Shown here in pieces: positions 24,877 to 35,580 of a stretch of DNA of 64,000 bases. Each line of letters starts with the position of its first letter. Position 1 is the first letter of the stretch. Below the pieces are notes generated by a model, which was not told the origin of the DNA, did no database searches, and saw only the letters and a program-made list of their open reading frames with translations. The stretch is taken from positions 28,337-92,336 of the forward strand of contig JANYEL010000140.1 of NCBI GenBank assembly GCA_025363155.1. The letters are read 5' to 3'. A program made the position numbers and the translations under genes. This DNA comes from Moraxellaceae bacterium. GTDB taxonomy: Bacteria; Pseudomonadota; Gammaproteobacteria; Pseudomonadales; Moraxellaceae.

Positions 24877-25692
24877 CTAGAATCCTCCAGCCAACCAGAA
24901 TCCCAATGCAAATATCGGTGCGGCAGCCAAGATCGAATCGATGCGATCTAATACACCGCCATGACCCGGCAAGAGCGTGCCAGAGTCTTTGATATTCGCC
25001 TCACGCTTGAGTAATGACTCGAACAAATCACCCAACACTGACGCAAGTACAGTCACCATCGACAACACGACAAAACCAACCAAATGCCAGTCCATCAGGT
25101 GGCGATAATAAGCAACACCTGCAATGATGATGGCGGCTAGAACTAAACCACCAACCAAACCTTCAATGGTTTTATTTGGACTGACATCAGGAATCAGCTT
25201 GTGCTTACCAAATGCTTTACCCGTGAAATAAGCACCCGTATCTGCTGCCCAAACCAGCGCAAATAGATACATCAACCACCACGGCGAATCCGACCATAAT
25301 GAATAAATTGCCAGCGTTGTCGCGATCAGAAGGAGTGGACCAATAAACGGTAGCCAACGAGCCGGCGTAATCCCGACATTTGGGTAACGTCGCACAGTGA
25401 CGAATGCAGATAACCAAAATAGCGACGTGATCGCCCAAATAATTGGCCAAGTCTCAGCGCAATATTCTTGGGTAAAATAAGCTAGAAAAGCAAAGATTTG
25501 AATTCGGATAACAAACATGAGCGGATACTTGTATGGCTGACCATCGCCTTTACCAAACTTAGTCCACTCTTGTGCACCAACCGCCAACACCACAATCATC
25601 AACAGGATCATCGGAATAGGATTGGTGGTCGCAAACATACATAACAGCACGAGTGCAATGAGTATCAATCCCGTCCGAATCCGTTCAAACAT
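24877..25692 (-). CDS. cdsA: Phosphatidate cytidylyltransferase
   Basis: Polytopic; [66 protein letters not shown]. Confidence 0.97.
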   Translation of the reverse strand: MFERIRTGLILIALVLLCMFATTNPIPMILLMIVVLAVGAQEWTKFGKGDGQPYKYPLMFVIRIQIFAFLAYFTQEYCAETWPIIWAITSLFWLSAFVTVRRYPNVGITPARWLPFIGPLLLIATTLAIYSLWSDSPWWLMYLFALVWAADTGAYFTGKAFGKHKLIPDVSPNKTIEGLVGGLVLAAIIIAGVAYYRHLMDWHLVGFVVLSMVTVLASVLGDLFESLLKREANIKDSGTLLPGHGGVLDRIDSILAAAPIFALGFWLAGGF

Positions 25693-26500
25693 GGTTATTT
25701 ACCTGATCTAAATTATTGGTTTTAATTTGGTTATTTGCTTTAAAATCTAAAACTTGCTCGCTAGTCCGACCAAATCGACGCTCTCGAAACGAGAACTGAC
25801 CTAATGCACGATCAAACTCCGCTTCGTCAAAAGCTGGCCATAAGGTATCTGTAAAGTACAACTCCGCATAAGCAGATTGCCAGAGTACGAAGTTAGACAG
25901 TCGATACTCACCACCCGTGCGAATTAACAAATCCACCGGTGGTAAATCACCCATTTCCACTTGTTGTTGCATGCTGACTTCATCGATGTCATCAACAGAC
26001 ATTTTGCCCGCTTGCACCGCCAACGCCAACCGCTTTGCAGCTTGCGCCATATCCCATAAGCCGCCATAACTAATGGCAATAACCATCGTCATTTGTGCAT
26101 TTGGGGCAGTGACTTGTTCAGCGGTTTGCATGAGCTGCTGCAAACGCTCCGTCATCTTCGAGCGATCACCAATGAAACGCATCGCAATGTTTTGCTCAAG
26201 CATGCGAGGCACTTGGTCCTGCACAACTTGTTCAAACAATTGCATTAACAGCGCGACTTCATCAGGTGGACGACGCCAGTTTTCGCTTGAAAATGCAAAT
26301 ACCGTTAACACTTCAATGCCAACTTCCCGCGCGTGCTGAGTGATGAGATCAAGCTGATCTTTACCAGCCACATGACCTCCACCATCACGTAAATGATGCT
26401 GACGACCATAGCGATTATTGCCATCCATAATGATCGCAACATGACGCGGCAAGTTTGGATTATGCCCTTTCGAACGATCCGCTAAGTCTGGCGCTGACAA
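25685..26500 (-). CDS. uppS: Isoprenyl (undecaprenyl) diphosphate synthase
   Basis: HVAIIMDGNNRYGRQ, FAFSSENWRRP, DLLIRTGGEYRLSNFVLWQSAYAELYFTDTLWP. Confidence 0.97.
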   Translation of the reverse strand: MSAPDLADRSKGHNPNLPRHVAIIMDGNNRYGRQHHLRDGGGHVAGKDQLDLITQHAREVGIEVLTVFAFSSENWRRPPDEVALLMQLFEQVVQDQVPRMLEQNIAMRFIGDRSKMTERLQQLMQTAEQVTAPNAQMTMVIAISYGGLWDMAQAAKRLALAVQAGKMSVDDIDEVSMQQQVEMGDLPPVDLLIRTGGEYRLSNFVLWQSAYAELYFTDTLWPAFDEAEFDRALGQFSFRERRFGRTSEQVLDFKANNQIKTNNLDQVNNHV

Positions 26501-26505
26501 GAGGC

Positions 26506-27075
26506 TTAAACCTGTAACAATTCGGCTTCTTTCGCCGCTAATTGCTTTTCAATTTCAGCAATGTATTTGTCAGTCAGTTTCTGTACTTCATCGCTGGTAC
26601 GGCGTTCATCATCTTCAGAAATTTCTTTTTCTTTCAACAAATCTTTCACGTCACCCAAGATATCACGGCGAATATTACGGATTGCTACGCGTGCATTTTC
26701 AGCTTCACCACGTGCAAGTTTTTGCATGTTTTTACGGGTTTCTTCGGTCAATGCGGGTAGCGGCACACGAATCACGTCACCAGAAATTGGATTTAAGCCC
26801 AAATCACTTTCGCGGATTGCTTTGTCAATCGCGCTAGTCATGCTGCGTTCAAACGGCTGTACCACCAAAGTACGCGCATCATCAACACCGACGTTTGCCA
26901 CTTGATTCAATGCCACATCAGAACCGTAATAAGGCACCATCACATCTTTCAGCATCGCTGGATGTGCACGGCCAGTACGAACTCGTGAAAAGCCTGATTC
27001 CAGAGATTCGATGCTCTTACGCATCCGAATTTCGCCGTCTTTTTTAAGATCATTTAACATATTCATTTCCTTCAT
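26506..27075 (-). CDS. frr: Ribosome recycling factor
   Basis: [46 protein letters not shown]. Confidence 0.98.
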   Translation of the reverse strand: MKEMNMLNDLKKDGEIRMRKSIESLESGFSRVRTGRAHPAMLKDVMVPYYGSDVALNQVANVGVDDARTLVVQPFERSMTSAIDKAIRESDLGLNPISGDVIRVPLPALTEETRKNMQKLARGEAENARVAIRNIRRDILGDVKDLLKEKEISEDDERRTSDEVQKLTDKYIAEIEKQLAAKEAELLQV

Positions 27076-27187
27076 TTTGGATACGTTGTTTTAAGTGCTT
27101 TGCTCTTGATTGAGCCGATATTTACACCCGACATAAAACTAAAAAACGTATCACGATTTAAATCAAAATTGGGTGACAAGTCACGTA

Positions 27188-27919
27188 TTACAGGGTTCTG
27201 CCAACGCGTGTGCCTTCATTACCGTCCATCACAACACTCAGCAATGCGCCGGGTTTATTCATATTGAAAACCTGTAGTGGCACATCATGGTCGCGACACA
27301 AACAAATTGCTGTTAAATCCATGACTTCCAGCTTTTCATCTAACACTTGATCAAAGGTCAGACGTTCATAACGGACTGCATCATCAAATTTATTCGGGTC
27401 TTTATTATAGACGCCATCGACCTTGGTCGCTTTCAGAATCAATTTCGCTTCGATCTCAATACCGCGCAAACATGCAGCTGTATCAGTCGTGAAGAATGGA
27501 TTACCCGTACCTGCGACGAAAATACACACATCGCCCGATTTTAGGAAACGAATCGCATTGCGGCTCGAATACTGCTCAACCACGCCATTGATCGCTATTG
27601 CCGACATCAAACGGGTTTTAATATTTCGACGCTCAAGTGCATCACGCAATGCCAAGCCATTCATTACCGTTGCGAGCATGCCCATTTGGTCGCCAGTCAC
27701 ACGTCCGACCAAACCATCTTTTTGCAACTGACTACCGCGATAGAGATTACCGCCGCCAACCACGATACCCACTTGTACGCCTAATCCCACCAAGTGTGCA
27801 ATAGACAAACTCATTTGATCGAGGATATCAGCATCAATACCCATATCTTTATTGCCCGCCAATGCCTCACCAGACAGTTTCAATAAAATTCGCGAAAAGC
27901 GTGGGCTTTTTTCTGTCAT
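27188..27919 (-). CDS. pyrH: UMP kinase
   Basis: [42 protein letters not shown]; start MTEKSPRF at 27919 preferred. Confidence 0.97.
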   Translation of the reverse strand: MTEKSPRFSRILLKLSGEALAGNKDMGIDADILDQMSLSIAHLVGLGVQVGIVVGGGNLYRGSQLQKDGLVGRVTGDQMGMLATVMNGLALRDALERRNIKTRLMSAIAINGVVEQYSSRNAIRFLKSGDVCIFVAGTGNPFFTTDTAACLRGIEIEAKLILKATKVDGVYNKDPNKFDDAVRYERLTFDQVLDEKLEVMDLTAICLCRDHDVPLQVFNMNKPGALLSVVMDGNEGTRVGRTL

Positions 27920-28243
27920 GACGGGCACTCCGAATAGAATAAAACTGGGGATAGGTTTAGGCGCAACAAAACGCAATCTGAATAGCATTTTAATGCTAGA
28001 TCGCGTCTACGTAAAACAACTTCAATTTACGGTGAGGCATGGTAACAAAAGGCGGCGGTGAACGTAAGCAGCGACAGGCATGATTTTCTGTGTATTTATA
28101 GTTTTTATTGAAATTGCACTTTTTGGTAATAGAAATTTCTTTTACTTAGCAAGCATACGCTCGGATGAAGCTAGTATTTGCAATAAAGCTATGATAAAAC
28201 AGGATGTTGAATCTAAAAACTTACAAATAGGATTATTAGAAAG

Positions 28244-29548
28244 ATGACACATAATAGTGAAATTCCACCCACACTATCTTCAGAACCATCAAGACGTCCA
28301 AGATACTTACCGCCAGAGCCCAAAAAATCAGGCGGGCTATCAAAGCCACCGAAATCACCAAGACCATCAGAACCATTAAATGCTCAACACCCAAGTGAGC
28401 CACCAGCTCTCCCTGCATTTAGCAACTCTTTATTTTCTTATGAAGGGCGACTAGGGCGATTATCACTGCAGGCAGCAAATCTTGCATTGATCCTAGTAAT
28501 GACTTTATTAATATTTGTATTAACAATCATTGCCGTAGTCGTTGGTATAGCAGGAAACATAAGTTCAATTGCAAGCAATCCGTTCCGCATAGGTTTTGGC
28601 TTGTTCGGTTTAATTGCCATTCCAATCATAATCATGTTGGTCTATGCCATCATTTTTCAGGTTCGCCGATTACATGATTTGGACCGCAGTGGCTGGTGGA
28701 TCTTATTACCCATTCCATTCAGCATTATTAATATGATTGCCACTTTCACCAACATTTGGGGTTCAAGCTTTATTTCGTTCGCTTGCGGTCTAGTTGGTGG
28801 CTTATTTTACTTATACCTTTTGCTCATGCCAGGTACAGCTGGTAACAATCGTTATGGTGCACCACGTCATACACCAACTTCTGAAAAAGTAATGGGATGG
28901 ATTTATATCGTATTTCTTACATTATTATTGCTAATGGGCTACAAGATATCCAAAACACTCCCGATTGGTCACTCTCACCCAACCGATTCAAGCATAATAA
29001 CTGCAAAATCTCCAACATCAACTACATCAAGCGATCCAACATCTACCACAGCTAATGCTAAATACAATGCGCCTTATCCTTTTACAGCCCAACAACTTTG
29101 GGACAATATTTTGAAAGTGACTGCGCTACCTAATGGTAATCTTGATGCAACCTTAATCGAAAACGCATTTGGAACCAAGCTACAAACGGAAACGTTGCCC
29201 ATGTTAGGACAAACCTATCTAACGCATGCAGGTACTGATTGGTATTTTTCACTAAAATTTATCCCAAATATGCTTGGACCAAATTTTAATTTTTTTTCAT
29301 TTAACTGGAGCGACTCATCAAGCTCGCTAGGAACCAGTCCACCCGAAAAAATGTGCATAAATATAAATGATATTAAACCTAGTCTACTCAACCAAGGCTG
29401 GATAGCCATACCACAGGATGCAGGCGCACAAATAGCATCCAAAGTAGGTTACAGCAAAGGCGGACTTACAGGCCTAGCCCTCGAATACTACGCTGACAGT
29501 AAATGTTTAAAACAGCTCACCTTAAATAGCACCAAATCTGGCGCATAA
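28244..29548 (+). CDS. DUF805 membrane protein with Pro-rich N-terminus and uncharacterised C-terminal extracytoplasmic domain
   Basis: FSYEGRLGRLSLQAANLAL...RRLHDLDRSGWWILL (DUF805 signature), several TM helices, ~190-aa C-terminal region. Confidence 0.85.
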   Translation: MTHNSEIPPTLSSEPSRRPRYLPPEPKKSGGLSKPPKSPRPSEPLNAQHPSEPPALPAFSNSLFSYEGRLGRLSLQAANLALILVMTLLIFVLTIIAVVVGIAGNISSIASNPFRIGFGLFGLIAIPIIIMLVYAIIFQVRRLHDLDRSGWWILLPIPFSIINMIATFTNIWGSSFISFACGLVGGLFYLYLLLMPGTAGNNRYGAPRHTPTSEKVMGWIYIVFLTLLLLMGYKISKTLPIGHSHPTDSSIITAKSPTSTTSSDPTSTTANAKYNAPYPFTAQQLWDNILKVTALPNGNLDATLIENAFGTKLQTETLPMLGQTYLTHAGTDWYFSLKFIPNMLGPNFNFFSFNWSDSSSSLGTSPPEKMCININDIKPSLLNQGWIAIPQDAGAQIASKVGYSKGGLTGLALEYYADSKCLKQLTLNSTKSGA

Positions 29549-29565
29549 GAAAATCACTTAAAACA

Positions 29566-29592
29566 AAACCCCGCACTAAGCGGGGTTTGTTC
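29566..29592. terminator. Bidirectional terminator between tsf and the DUF805 gene
   Basis: aaaccccgcactaagcggggttt. Confidence 0.75.
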
Positions 29593-29614
29593 TTACAGCG
29601 AAATGCTTAACGCA

Positions 29615-30508
29615 TTAGCCTGCAGCAGCCGATGCAGCAGCAGTCGCAGCAGCAACTTCTTCAGCAAAGTTATCTACTTTCTTCTCGATGCCTTCACCAA
29701 CTTCTAAACGAACGACGGTGTTAACTGTTTGACCAGCAGCTTTCAGTACGTCGCCAACTTTCTTTTCGTTGTCGATAACGTATGCTTGACGAGTCAAAGT
29801 GACTTCGTTCAAGTATTTGTCCAAGCTACCAGTAATCATTTTTTCAACGATCGCTTCTGGCTTGCCTGATTCACGTGCTTTAGCAGCGAAAATTTCTTTT
29901 TCGCGATCCAACACTTCAGCAGGTACGTCTTCTGCATTGATTGCCATTGGGTTGAACGCAGCAACGTGCATTGCAATGCCTTTACCAGTTTCAGCATCAC
30001 CACCAGTGTATGCAACAACAACACCGATTTTCAGACCGTGGCGGTAAGTTGCCAAAGTTGCGCCTTCAACCAAAACAGCGCGACGGATCTGGATGTTTTC
30101 ACCGATCTTTTGGACCAATGAAACACGCGCTTCTTCGATGCTTTGACCATCGCCGTATGGCAATGCAGCGATCGCAGCAACATCAGCAGTATTATTTGCC
30201 AAAGCAATTTCAGCAACTTTGTTTGCAAACACTGTGAAGTTTTCGTCTTTTGCTACGAAGTCAGTTTGGCTGTTGATTTCAACCAACAATGCACGACCTT
30301 CCGCTTGTGCAATCACGATTGCGCCGTCAGCTGCGATGTTACCTGCTTTCTTAGCTGCTTTCGCTTGGCCAGATTTACGCATGTTATCAATCGCAACTTC
30401 GATGTCGCCACCCGCTTCGGTGAGTGCTTTTTTACAATCCATCATGCCAAGGCCAGTGCGATCACGTAGCTCTTTAACCATGCTTGCAGTAATGTCTGCC
30501 ATTTTCAT
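29615..30508 (-). CDS. tsf: Elongation factor Ts
   Basis: [36 protein letters not shown]; start possibly at MADITAS (30502). Confidence 0.97.
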   Translation of the reverse strand: MKMADITASMVKELRDRTGLGMMDCKKALTEAGGDIEVAIDNMRKSGQAKAAKKAGNIAADGAIVIAQAEGRALLVEINSQTDFVAKDENFTVFANKVAEIALANNTADVAAIAALPYGDGQSIEEARVSLVQKIGENIQIRRAVLVEGATLATYRHGLKIGVVVAYTGGDAETGKGIAMHVAAFNPMAINAEDVPAEVLDREKEIFAAKARESGKPEAIVEKMITGSLDKYLNEVTLTRQAYVIDNEKKVGDVLKAAGQTVNTVVRLEVGEGIEKKVDNFAEEVAAATAAASAAAG

Positions 30509-30599
30509 TTCCTCAATAGTTAGCTTTAAATACAGCTATTAACTTTAAAATTTATGGGCCGTAAACAGCCTACTTTTTCAAATCGTATCTTTTGAAACT

Positions 30600-30629
30600 A
30601 AACAGCCCAATCAACTGATTGGGCTGTTT
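30600..30629. promoter_or_regulatory. Intercistronic perfect hairpin between rpsB and tsf
   Basis: AAACAGCCCAATCA-AC-TGATTGGGCTGTTT, 14-bp stem with 2-nt spacer. Confidence 0.8.
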
Positions 30630-30735
30630 AGCTGTCAGACTAATGACAGCCGATTCATAGTAGTTCTGAACTTAGACAAAATGATGACAGCTCAACTTAT
30701 CTATTTCCAAAAGCTACTACGCAAACAGCAATCTA

Positions 30736-31527
30736 TTACTCTGCAGCTGGAGTTTCAGCAGCTGGTGCTTCTTCAGCAGCAACAGGTGCTTCAACAGCAG
30801 CTTCTTGGCCGCGTGCAGCTGCACTACCTTGAGTCGCTGCGTATTCTTTACCAGCGATGATCGCGTTAGCCATTGCACTTGCGTACAAAGTAACAGCGCG
30901 GATCGCGTCGTCATTACCAGGAATGATGTAATCAACACCATCTGGGTTTGAGTTTGTATCAACGATACCGATAACTGGAATACCGAGGTTCAACGCTTCT
31001 TTGATCGCGATTGATTCATGATCAACGTCGATCACGAACAATGCATCAGGCAAGCCGCCCATATCTTTAATACCGCCTAAAGATTTTTCCAACTTTTCCA
31101 TTTCGCGAGTACGTTCCAACGCTTCACGCTTAGTCAGCTTAGCGAATGTACCGTCTTGCGCTTGGATTTCGAGGTCTTTGAGGCGCTTGATCGACTGACG
31201 GAGAGTTTTCCAGTTAGTCAACATACCACCCAACCAGCGGTGATCAACAAACGGCATACCTGCACGAATTGCTTGTTCACGGATGATTGCGCTTGCAGCA
31301 CGCTTAGTACCAACAAACAATACTTTGTTTTTGCGGCTAGCGATTTGGTTTGCGTAGTTCAGAGCATCGTTCAATGCTGGAACTGTATGTTCCAAGTTGA
31401 TGATGTGAATTTTGTTACGTGCGCCAAAAATGAATGGTTTCATTTTTGGGTTCCAGAAACGAGTCTGGTGACCGAAGTGAGCGCCTGCTGTTAGCAGATC
31501 ACGCATTCCTACGTTATAAGATGCCAT
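30736..31527 (-). CDS. rpsB: 30S ribosomal protein S2
   Basis: [46 protein letters not shown]. Confidence 0.98.
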   Translation of the reverse strand: MASYNVGMRDLLTAGAHFGHQTRFWNPKMKPFIFGARNKIHIINLEHTVPALNDALNYANQIASRKNKVLFVGTKRAASAIIREQAIRAGMPFVDHRWLGGMLTNWKTLRQSIKRLKDLEIQAQDGTFAKLTKREALERTREMEKLEKSLGGIKDMGGLPDALFVIDVDHESIAIKEALNLGIPVIGIVDTNSNPDGVDYIIPGNDDAIRAVTLYASAMANAIIAGKEYAATQGSAAARGQEAAVEAPVAAEEAPAAETPAAE

Positions 31528-31640
31528 ATCTATTTACCTATGCACGATGTGCATTTTTCAGTTTGGGTTAGGCCTCCATACACCCGATTCGTCCACTGGT
31601 TTACGAATTAAAAAATGTTTTTTGCAAAATTTTGTCGCCA
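31528..31640 (-). promoter_or_regulatory. Candidate structured rpsB leader (possible S2 autoregulatory element)
   Basis: Minus strand ...TTCGTAAACCAGTGGACGAATCGGGTGTATGGAGGCCTAACCC...; short helices TTCGT/ACGAA and GGGT/ACCC; upstream of rpsB. Confidence 0.4.
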
Positions 31641-31874
31641 AAATCGCTAAAACACCGTTTTCGTAAATCCAGCACCCAGACGAATTGTCGGTATATGTGC
31701 GGATTTATTGTCCTAATTCAAGCAATATCTAACATAAGCATTTGATTTTATTTTCATTAATAATCAGAAGATCACCAACAAATTTACTTACCAAACGAAG
31801 TGCAAAACTGATTGCTAAATCGGGGGCGTATTTATATCATGTTTTAATATACATTCCAATCAGATTGACACGAT

Positions 31875-32678
31875 ATGAACAGTTTTATTCAACCTACATC
31901 ACTGATCAAATCAGCCGAAGATATCGAGAAAATGCGCGTCGCTGGAAAGCTCGCTGCGGAAGTGCTCGGAATGATCGCGCCTTATGTCAAAGCAGGCGTT
32001 ACCACGGCTGAATTGGATCGTATTTGCCACGAACATATCATCAATGTTCAAGACGCGATTCCTGCGCCGCTGAACTATCGCGGTTTTCCAAAGAGCATTT
32101 GTACCTCTGTGAATCATGTGGTCTGTCATGGTATTCCAAGTGACGACAAAGTGCTCAAGAATGGCGACATTATTAATATCGACGTGACTGTCATCAAAGA
32201 TGGTTTCCACGGTGATACCAGCGAAATGTTCTTCATTGGCGAACCGTCGATTTTGGCAAAACGTTTAAGCGACGTTGCACAAGAAGCGATGTATCGCGGC
32301 ATGCAAACTGTTAAGCACGGCTCTTACGTCGGTGATATTGGCGCGGCCATTCAAAGTTATGTTGAAAGTCAGCGTTTTAGCGTGGTGCGTGAATATTGTG
32401 GTCACGGTTTGGGACGTGTGTTCCATGAAGATCCACAGATTCTGCATTATGGTAAGAAAAACACTGGCATGAAGCTTGAAGCAGGTATGACCTTCACCAT
32501 TGAGCCAATGGTGAATGCTGGCGTTTGGCAAACCACCTTAATGAATGACGGCTGGACTGTTATCACCAAGGATCGTAAATTGTCTGCGCAATACGAACAT
32601 ACATTACTTGTGACCGAGACTGGTATTGAGATTTTGACTGCACGTCCAAATGAAGATTTGTCACGTTTCAATGTTTAA
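31875..32678 (+). CDS. map: Methionine aminopeptidase type I
   Basis: VCHGIPSD, DVTVIKDGFHGDTSEMF, GHGLGRVFHEDPQI, FTIEPMVN. Confidence 0.97.
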   Translation: MNSFIQPTSLIKSAEDIEKMRVAGKLAAEVLGMIAPYVKAGVTTAELDRICHEHIINVQDAIPAPLNYRGFPKSICTSVNHVVCHGIPSDDKVLKNGDIINIDVTVIKDGFHGDTSEMFFIGEPSILAKRLSDVAQEAMYRGMQTVKHGSYVGDIGAAIQSYVESQRFSVVREYCGHGLGRVFHEDPQILHYGKKNTGMKLEAGMTFTIEPMVNAGVWQTTLMNDGWTVITKDRKLSAQYEHTLLVTETGIEILTARPNEDLSRFNV

Positions 32679-32735
32679 TTTTTAAGCCATATCTATAGTC
32701 AGTTTAATATTGACTACAGTTAATGAAAAAACCTC

Positions 32736-32765
32736 AAAAAAGACTCTCTAAACAGGGTCTTTTTT
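32736..32765 (+). terminator. Terminator downstream of map
   Basis: aaaaaagactctctaaacagggtctttttt. Confidence 0.75.
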
Positions 32766-32843
32766 ATCTTCACGACCTCGAACTTCCTGTTATGATTTAG
32801 CCTCACGCCCTCTATCGTCAACAGTTTTGAGAGATTTCGCTCT

Positions 32844-35525
32844 ATGTCCGCTCTCCTCGCCCCACAAGATGATTCGACTAGCAAAGATTTGCCTTCCGTC
32901 GCTGAAATCCTTGCACAAAGTACGCATGTCCGCGGATTAGTGGAATGGCGAAAAAAACTTGAGCAACAGTTTGATGAGCGCTTAGAAGCGGGCGAATCGA
33001 TTCGTAAAATCGTTCATGCGCGCACACATGCGATTGATGATGCACTCACCCATTTATGGAAAAAACAGGGTCTTACCGACGTCGGCATCGCACTGATCGC
33101 AGTGGGTGGTTATGGACGTGGTGAGTTACTCCCAAAATCCGATGTGGACGTGATGCTGTTAAGTCATCAAGCATTAACGCCAGAACAAGAAGAACAAGTT
33201 TCGCAATTTGTATCGAGCTTATGGGATGCAGGACTGGAACCAGGCGTAAGTGTTCGCACAGTTGCTGAATGTATTGAAGCTTCAGAAGACATGACCGTGG
33301 CGACCAGTTTAGTCGAATCACGGTTAATTTTTGGGGATAAATCTTTAAGTCTATTACCACGTCGAATTGTGTCTGAGACGTGGACTGACTTCGACTTTTA
33401 TACTCAAAAAATGAAAGAGCAAACCACACGTCACGCGCAGCATCACAACACCGAATACAACCTCGAACCTGATATTAAAAACGCACCCGGCGGCTTGCGT
33501 GACATCAATCAAGTCGGCTGGATTGCCAAGCGCTATTATCGCGTCGTGCGTTTATATGACTTGGTGCATTTAGGTTCTATTAGCGAATTTGAATACAATG
33601 AGCTTGAAGCCTGCGAAGACTTCCTCTGGCTCGTTCGCCATCATTTGCATCGCATCACTGGACGCAATGAAAATCGACTACTGTTTGATTATCAACGGAC
33701 TGTCGCCGAACGAATGCATTATGACGCTGTCGAATCCGATCATCATAATGCGATCATTGAACGCTTTATGCGCGACTATTACCGCGCGGCTATGCGTGTT
33801 TCAACCTTTAATGAAATGCTGCTGGCCTACTTTTTTGAAACCGCGATTGAACCGAAATTACCAGAATTAACCCCTCAGAAAATCACACCGCTGAATGAAC
33901 GCTTTGAGCTGGTGAATCAAAAAATTTCTGTGCGTCACCATAAGGTCTTTTCCGAAACACCAAGTGCGATTCTCGAATTGTTTTTCTTCATGGCGAGTCG
34001 TGATGATGTGGCTGGCATTCGTGCGCGTACATTGCGATTGCTCATGCTGGCAGCGAATGGGATTGATGAGAACTTCCGCCAGAATCCAACCCATAAAGCG
34101 CTATTTATGGCGATTATTCGCGGTCGTCATCATCTCTATGAAACATTCCAAGCCATGAAACGTTTTGGCGTGCTCGGCCGTTATTTGCCTGCGTTTGGGC
34201 AAATCATTGGTTTGATGCAATACGACTTATTCCACATCTATACCGTGGATATGCACACACTGATTTTGCTACGTAATCTACAACGATTCGTCGATCCAAA
34301 GTTTGAAGAAACTTTCCCTGTCGTGAGCTACATTTACAACCGTTTAGATCGTAAAGATATTATCTATCTCGCGGCGCTCTTCCACGATATCGCCAAAGGT
34401 CGCGGTGGCGATCACAGTGAATTGGGCGCAGAAGATGCAAATATTTTCTGCTTATCGCATGGCCTAACTCAACGTGAAGCAAACATTGTCAGTTGGCTGA
34501 CCAAAAGCCACCTCCTCATGTCGCTTACTGCGCAAAAGAAAGATATTTCCGATCCAGATATCGTACTTGAGTTCGCCCAAAAAGTCGGCGACATGGTGCA
34601 TTTGAATTATCTATATGTGTTAACGGTTGCCGATATTAACGCGACCAATCCTACGCTGTGGAATACATGGCGCGCATCGCTTTTGCGCCAACTATACAAT
34701 CAAACACGCCGTGTATTACGTTCAGGTTTGGATAATCCAATTGATCGCCAATCGTGGATTGATGACACCAAGCAACAAGCCTCCGATTTGCTGGCTGGTG
34801 CATTTGCGCAAGATCCGATTGAGGCGATTTGGTCAGAGTTGGGCGATGATTACTTCTTACGTGAACGCCCTTCCGAAGTCGCTTGGCACACCAGTGAAAT
34901 TCTGTTGCATGGTCATGAAACGCCGCTGGTGCAAATGCGTGAACATGGTGAACTCAATCAAGATGCAGTACAGATCTTTATTTACACGCATGACATGGCA
35001 AATCTATTTGCCGCCACAGTGGCCGTTTTTGACCAAATGGATCTGAACGTTCAAGACGCACGAATCATCACCGCAAAAACGGGTTTTTCGCTCGACACTT
35101 ACATTGTGCTTGATCGTCATGGCACTTTACTCACCGATCAATCACGCCGCGACGAAGTGACTGCTCGCCTGAAAGACGTATTGTCTCAACCGAATAAAGC
35201 GCAAAACCTAACCCAACGGCGTATTCCTCGTCAGTTACGCCACTTCAATGTGCCAAGTGAAGTGAATATCAAGCTAGATACTGTCCATCAATACAATGTC
35301 GTTGAAGTGATCTCCCTTGATCGACCAGGATTATTGGCACAAATCGGCGCGTTATTTGCCAAACAGAATATCAATATTAAAACCGCTCGCATCGCCACTT
35401 TAGGCGAACGTGCTGAAGACGTGTTCTTCGTGACTGATACCAAAGATGAACCACTCGACAATGACGCGGCAAGCGAACTTGGCTTACAACTCATGCAAGA
35501 ATTAGATGCACAGAATCCAAACTAA
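32844..35525 (+). CDS. glnD: [Protein-PII] uridylyltransferase
   Basis: 893 aa; VGGYGRGELLPKSDVDVMLL nucleotidyltransferase motif, HD domain LFHDIAKGRGGDHSELG, C-terminal ACT domains. Confidence 0.97.
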   Translation: MSALLAPQDDSTSKDLPSVAEILAQSTHVRGLVEWRKKLEQQFDERLEAGESIRKIVHARTHAIDDALTHLWKKQGLTDVGIALIAVGGYGRGELLPKSDVDVMLLSHQALTPEQEEQVSQFVSSLWDAGLEPGVSVRTVAECIEASEDMTVATSLVESRLIFGDKSLSLLPRRIVSETWTDFDFYTQKMKEQTTRHAQHHNTEYNLEPDIKNAPGGLRDINQVGWIAKRYYRVVRLYDLVHLGSISEFEYNELEACEDFLWLVRHHLHRITGRNENRLLFDYQRTVAERMHYDAVESDHHNAIIERFMRDYYRAAMRVSTFNEMLLAYFFETAIEPKLPELTPQKITPLNERFELVNQKISVRHHKVFSETPSAILELFFFMASRDDVAGIRARTLRLLMLAANGIDENFRQNPTHKALFMAIIRGRHHLYETFQAMKRFGVLGRYLPAFGQIIGLMQYDLFHIYTVDMHTLILLRNLQRFVDPKFEETFPVVSYIYNRLDRKDIIYLAALFHDIAKGRGGDHSELGAEDANIFCLSHGLTQREANIVSWLTKSHLLMSLTAQKKDISDPDIVLEFAQKVGDMVHLNYLYVLTVADINATNPTLWNTWRASLLRQLYNQTRRVLRSGLDNPIDRQSWIDDTKQQASDLLAGAFAQDPIEAIWSELGDDYFLRERPSEVAWHTSEILLHGHETPLVQMREHGELNQDAVQIFIYTHDMANLFAATVAVFDQMDLNVQDARIITAKTGFSLDTYIVLDRHGTLLTDQSRRDEVTARLKDVLSQPNKAQNLTQRRIPRQLRHFNVPSEVNIKLDTVHQYNVVEVISLDRPGLLAQIGALFAKQNINIKTARIATLGERAEDVFFVTDTKDEPLDNDAASELGLQLMQELDAQNPN

Positions 35526-35580
35526 TACTTTGGATTCATTGAGATATACTTTTACTTATATAGATTAGCGATGTGCCACT

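Noticed and set aside
29836-30469. Long ORFs antisense to tsf and rpsB (e.g. 30143-30469, 31156-31494)
   Set aside because: Shadow ORFs opposite highly expressed, codon-biased ribosomal/translation genes; no independent evidence.
34627-35046. 139-aa ORF inside glnD in another frame
   Set aside because: Out-of-frame translation of glnD; no RBS or family signal.
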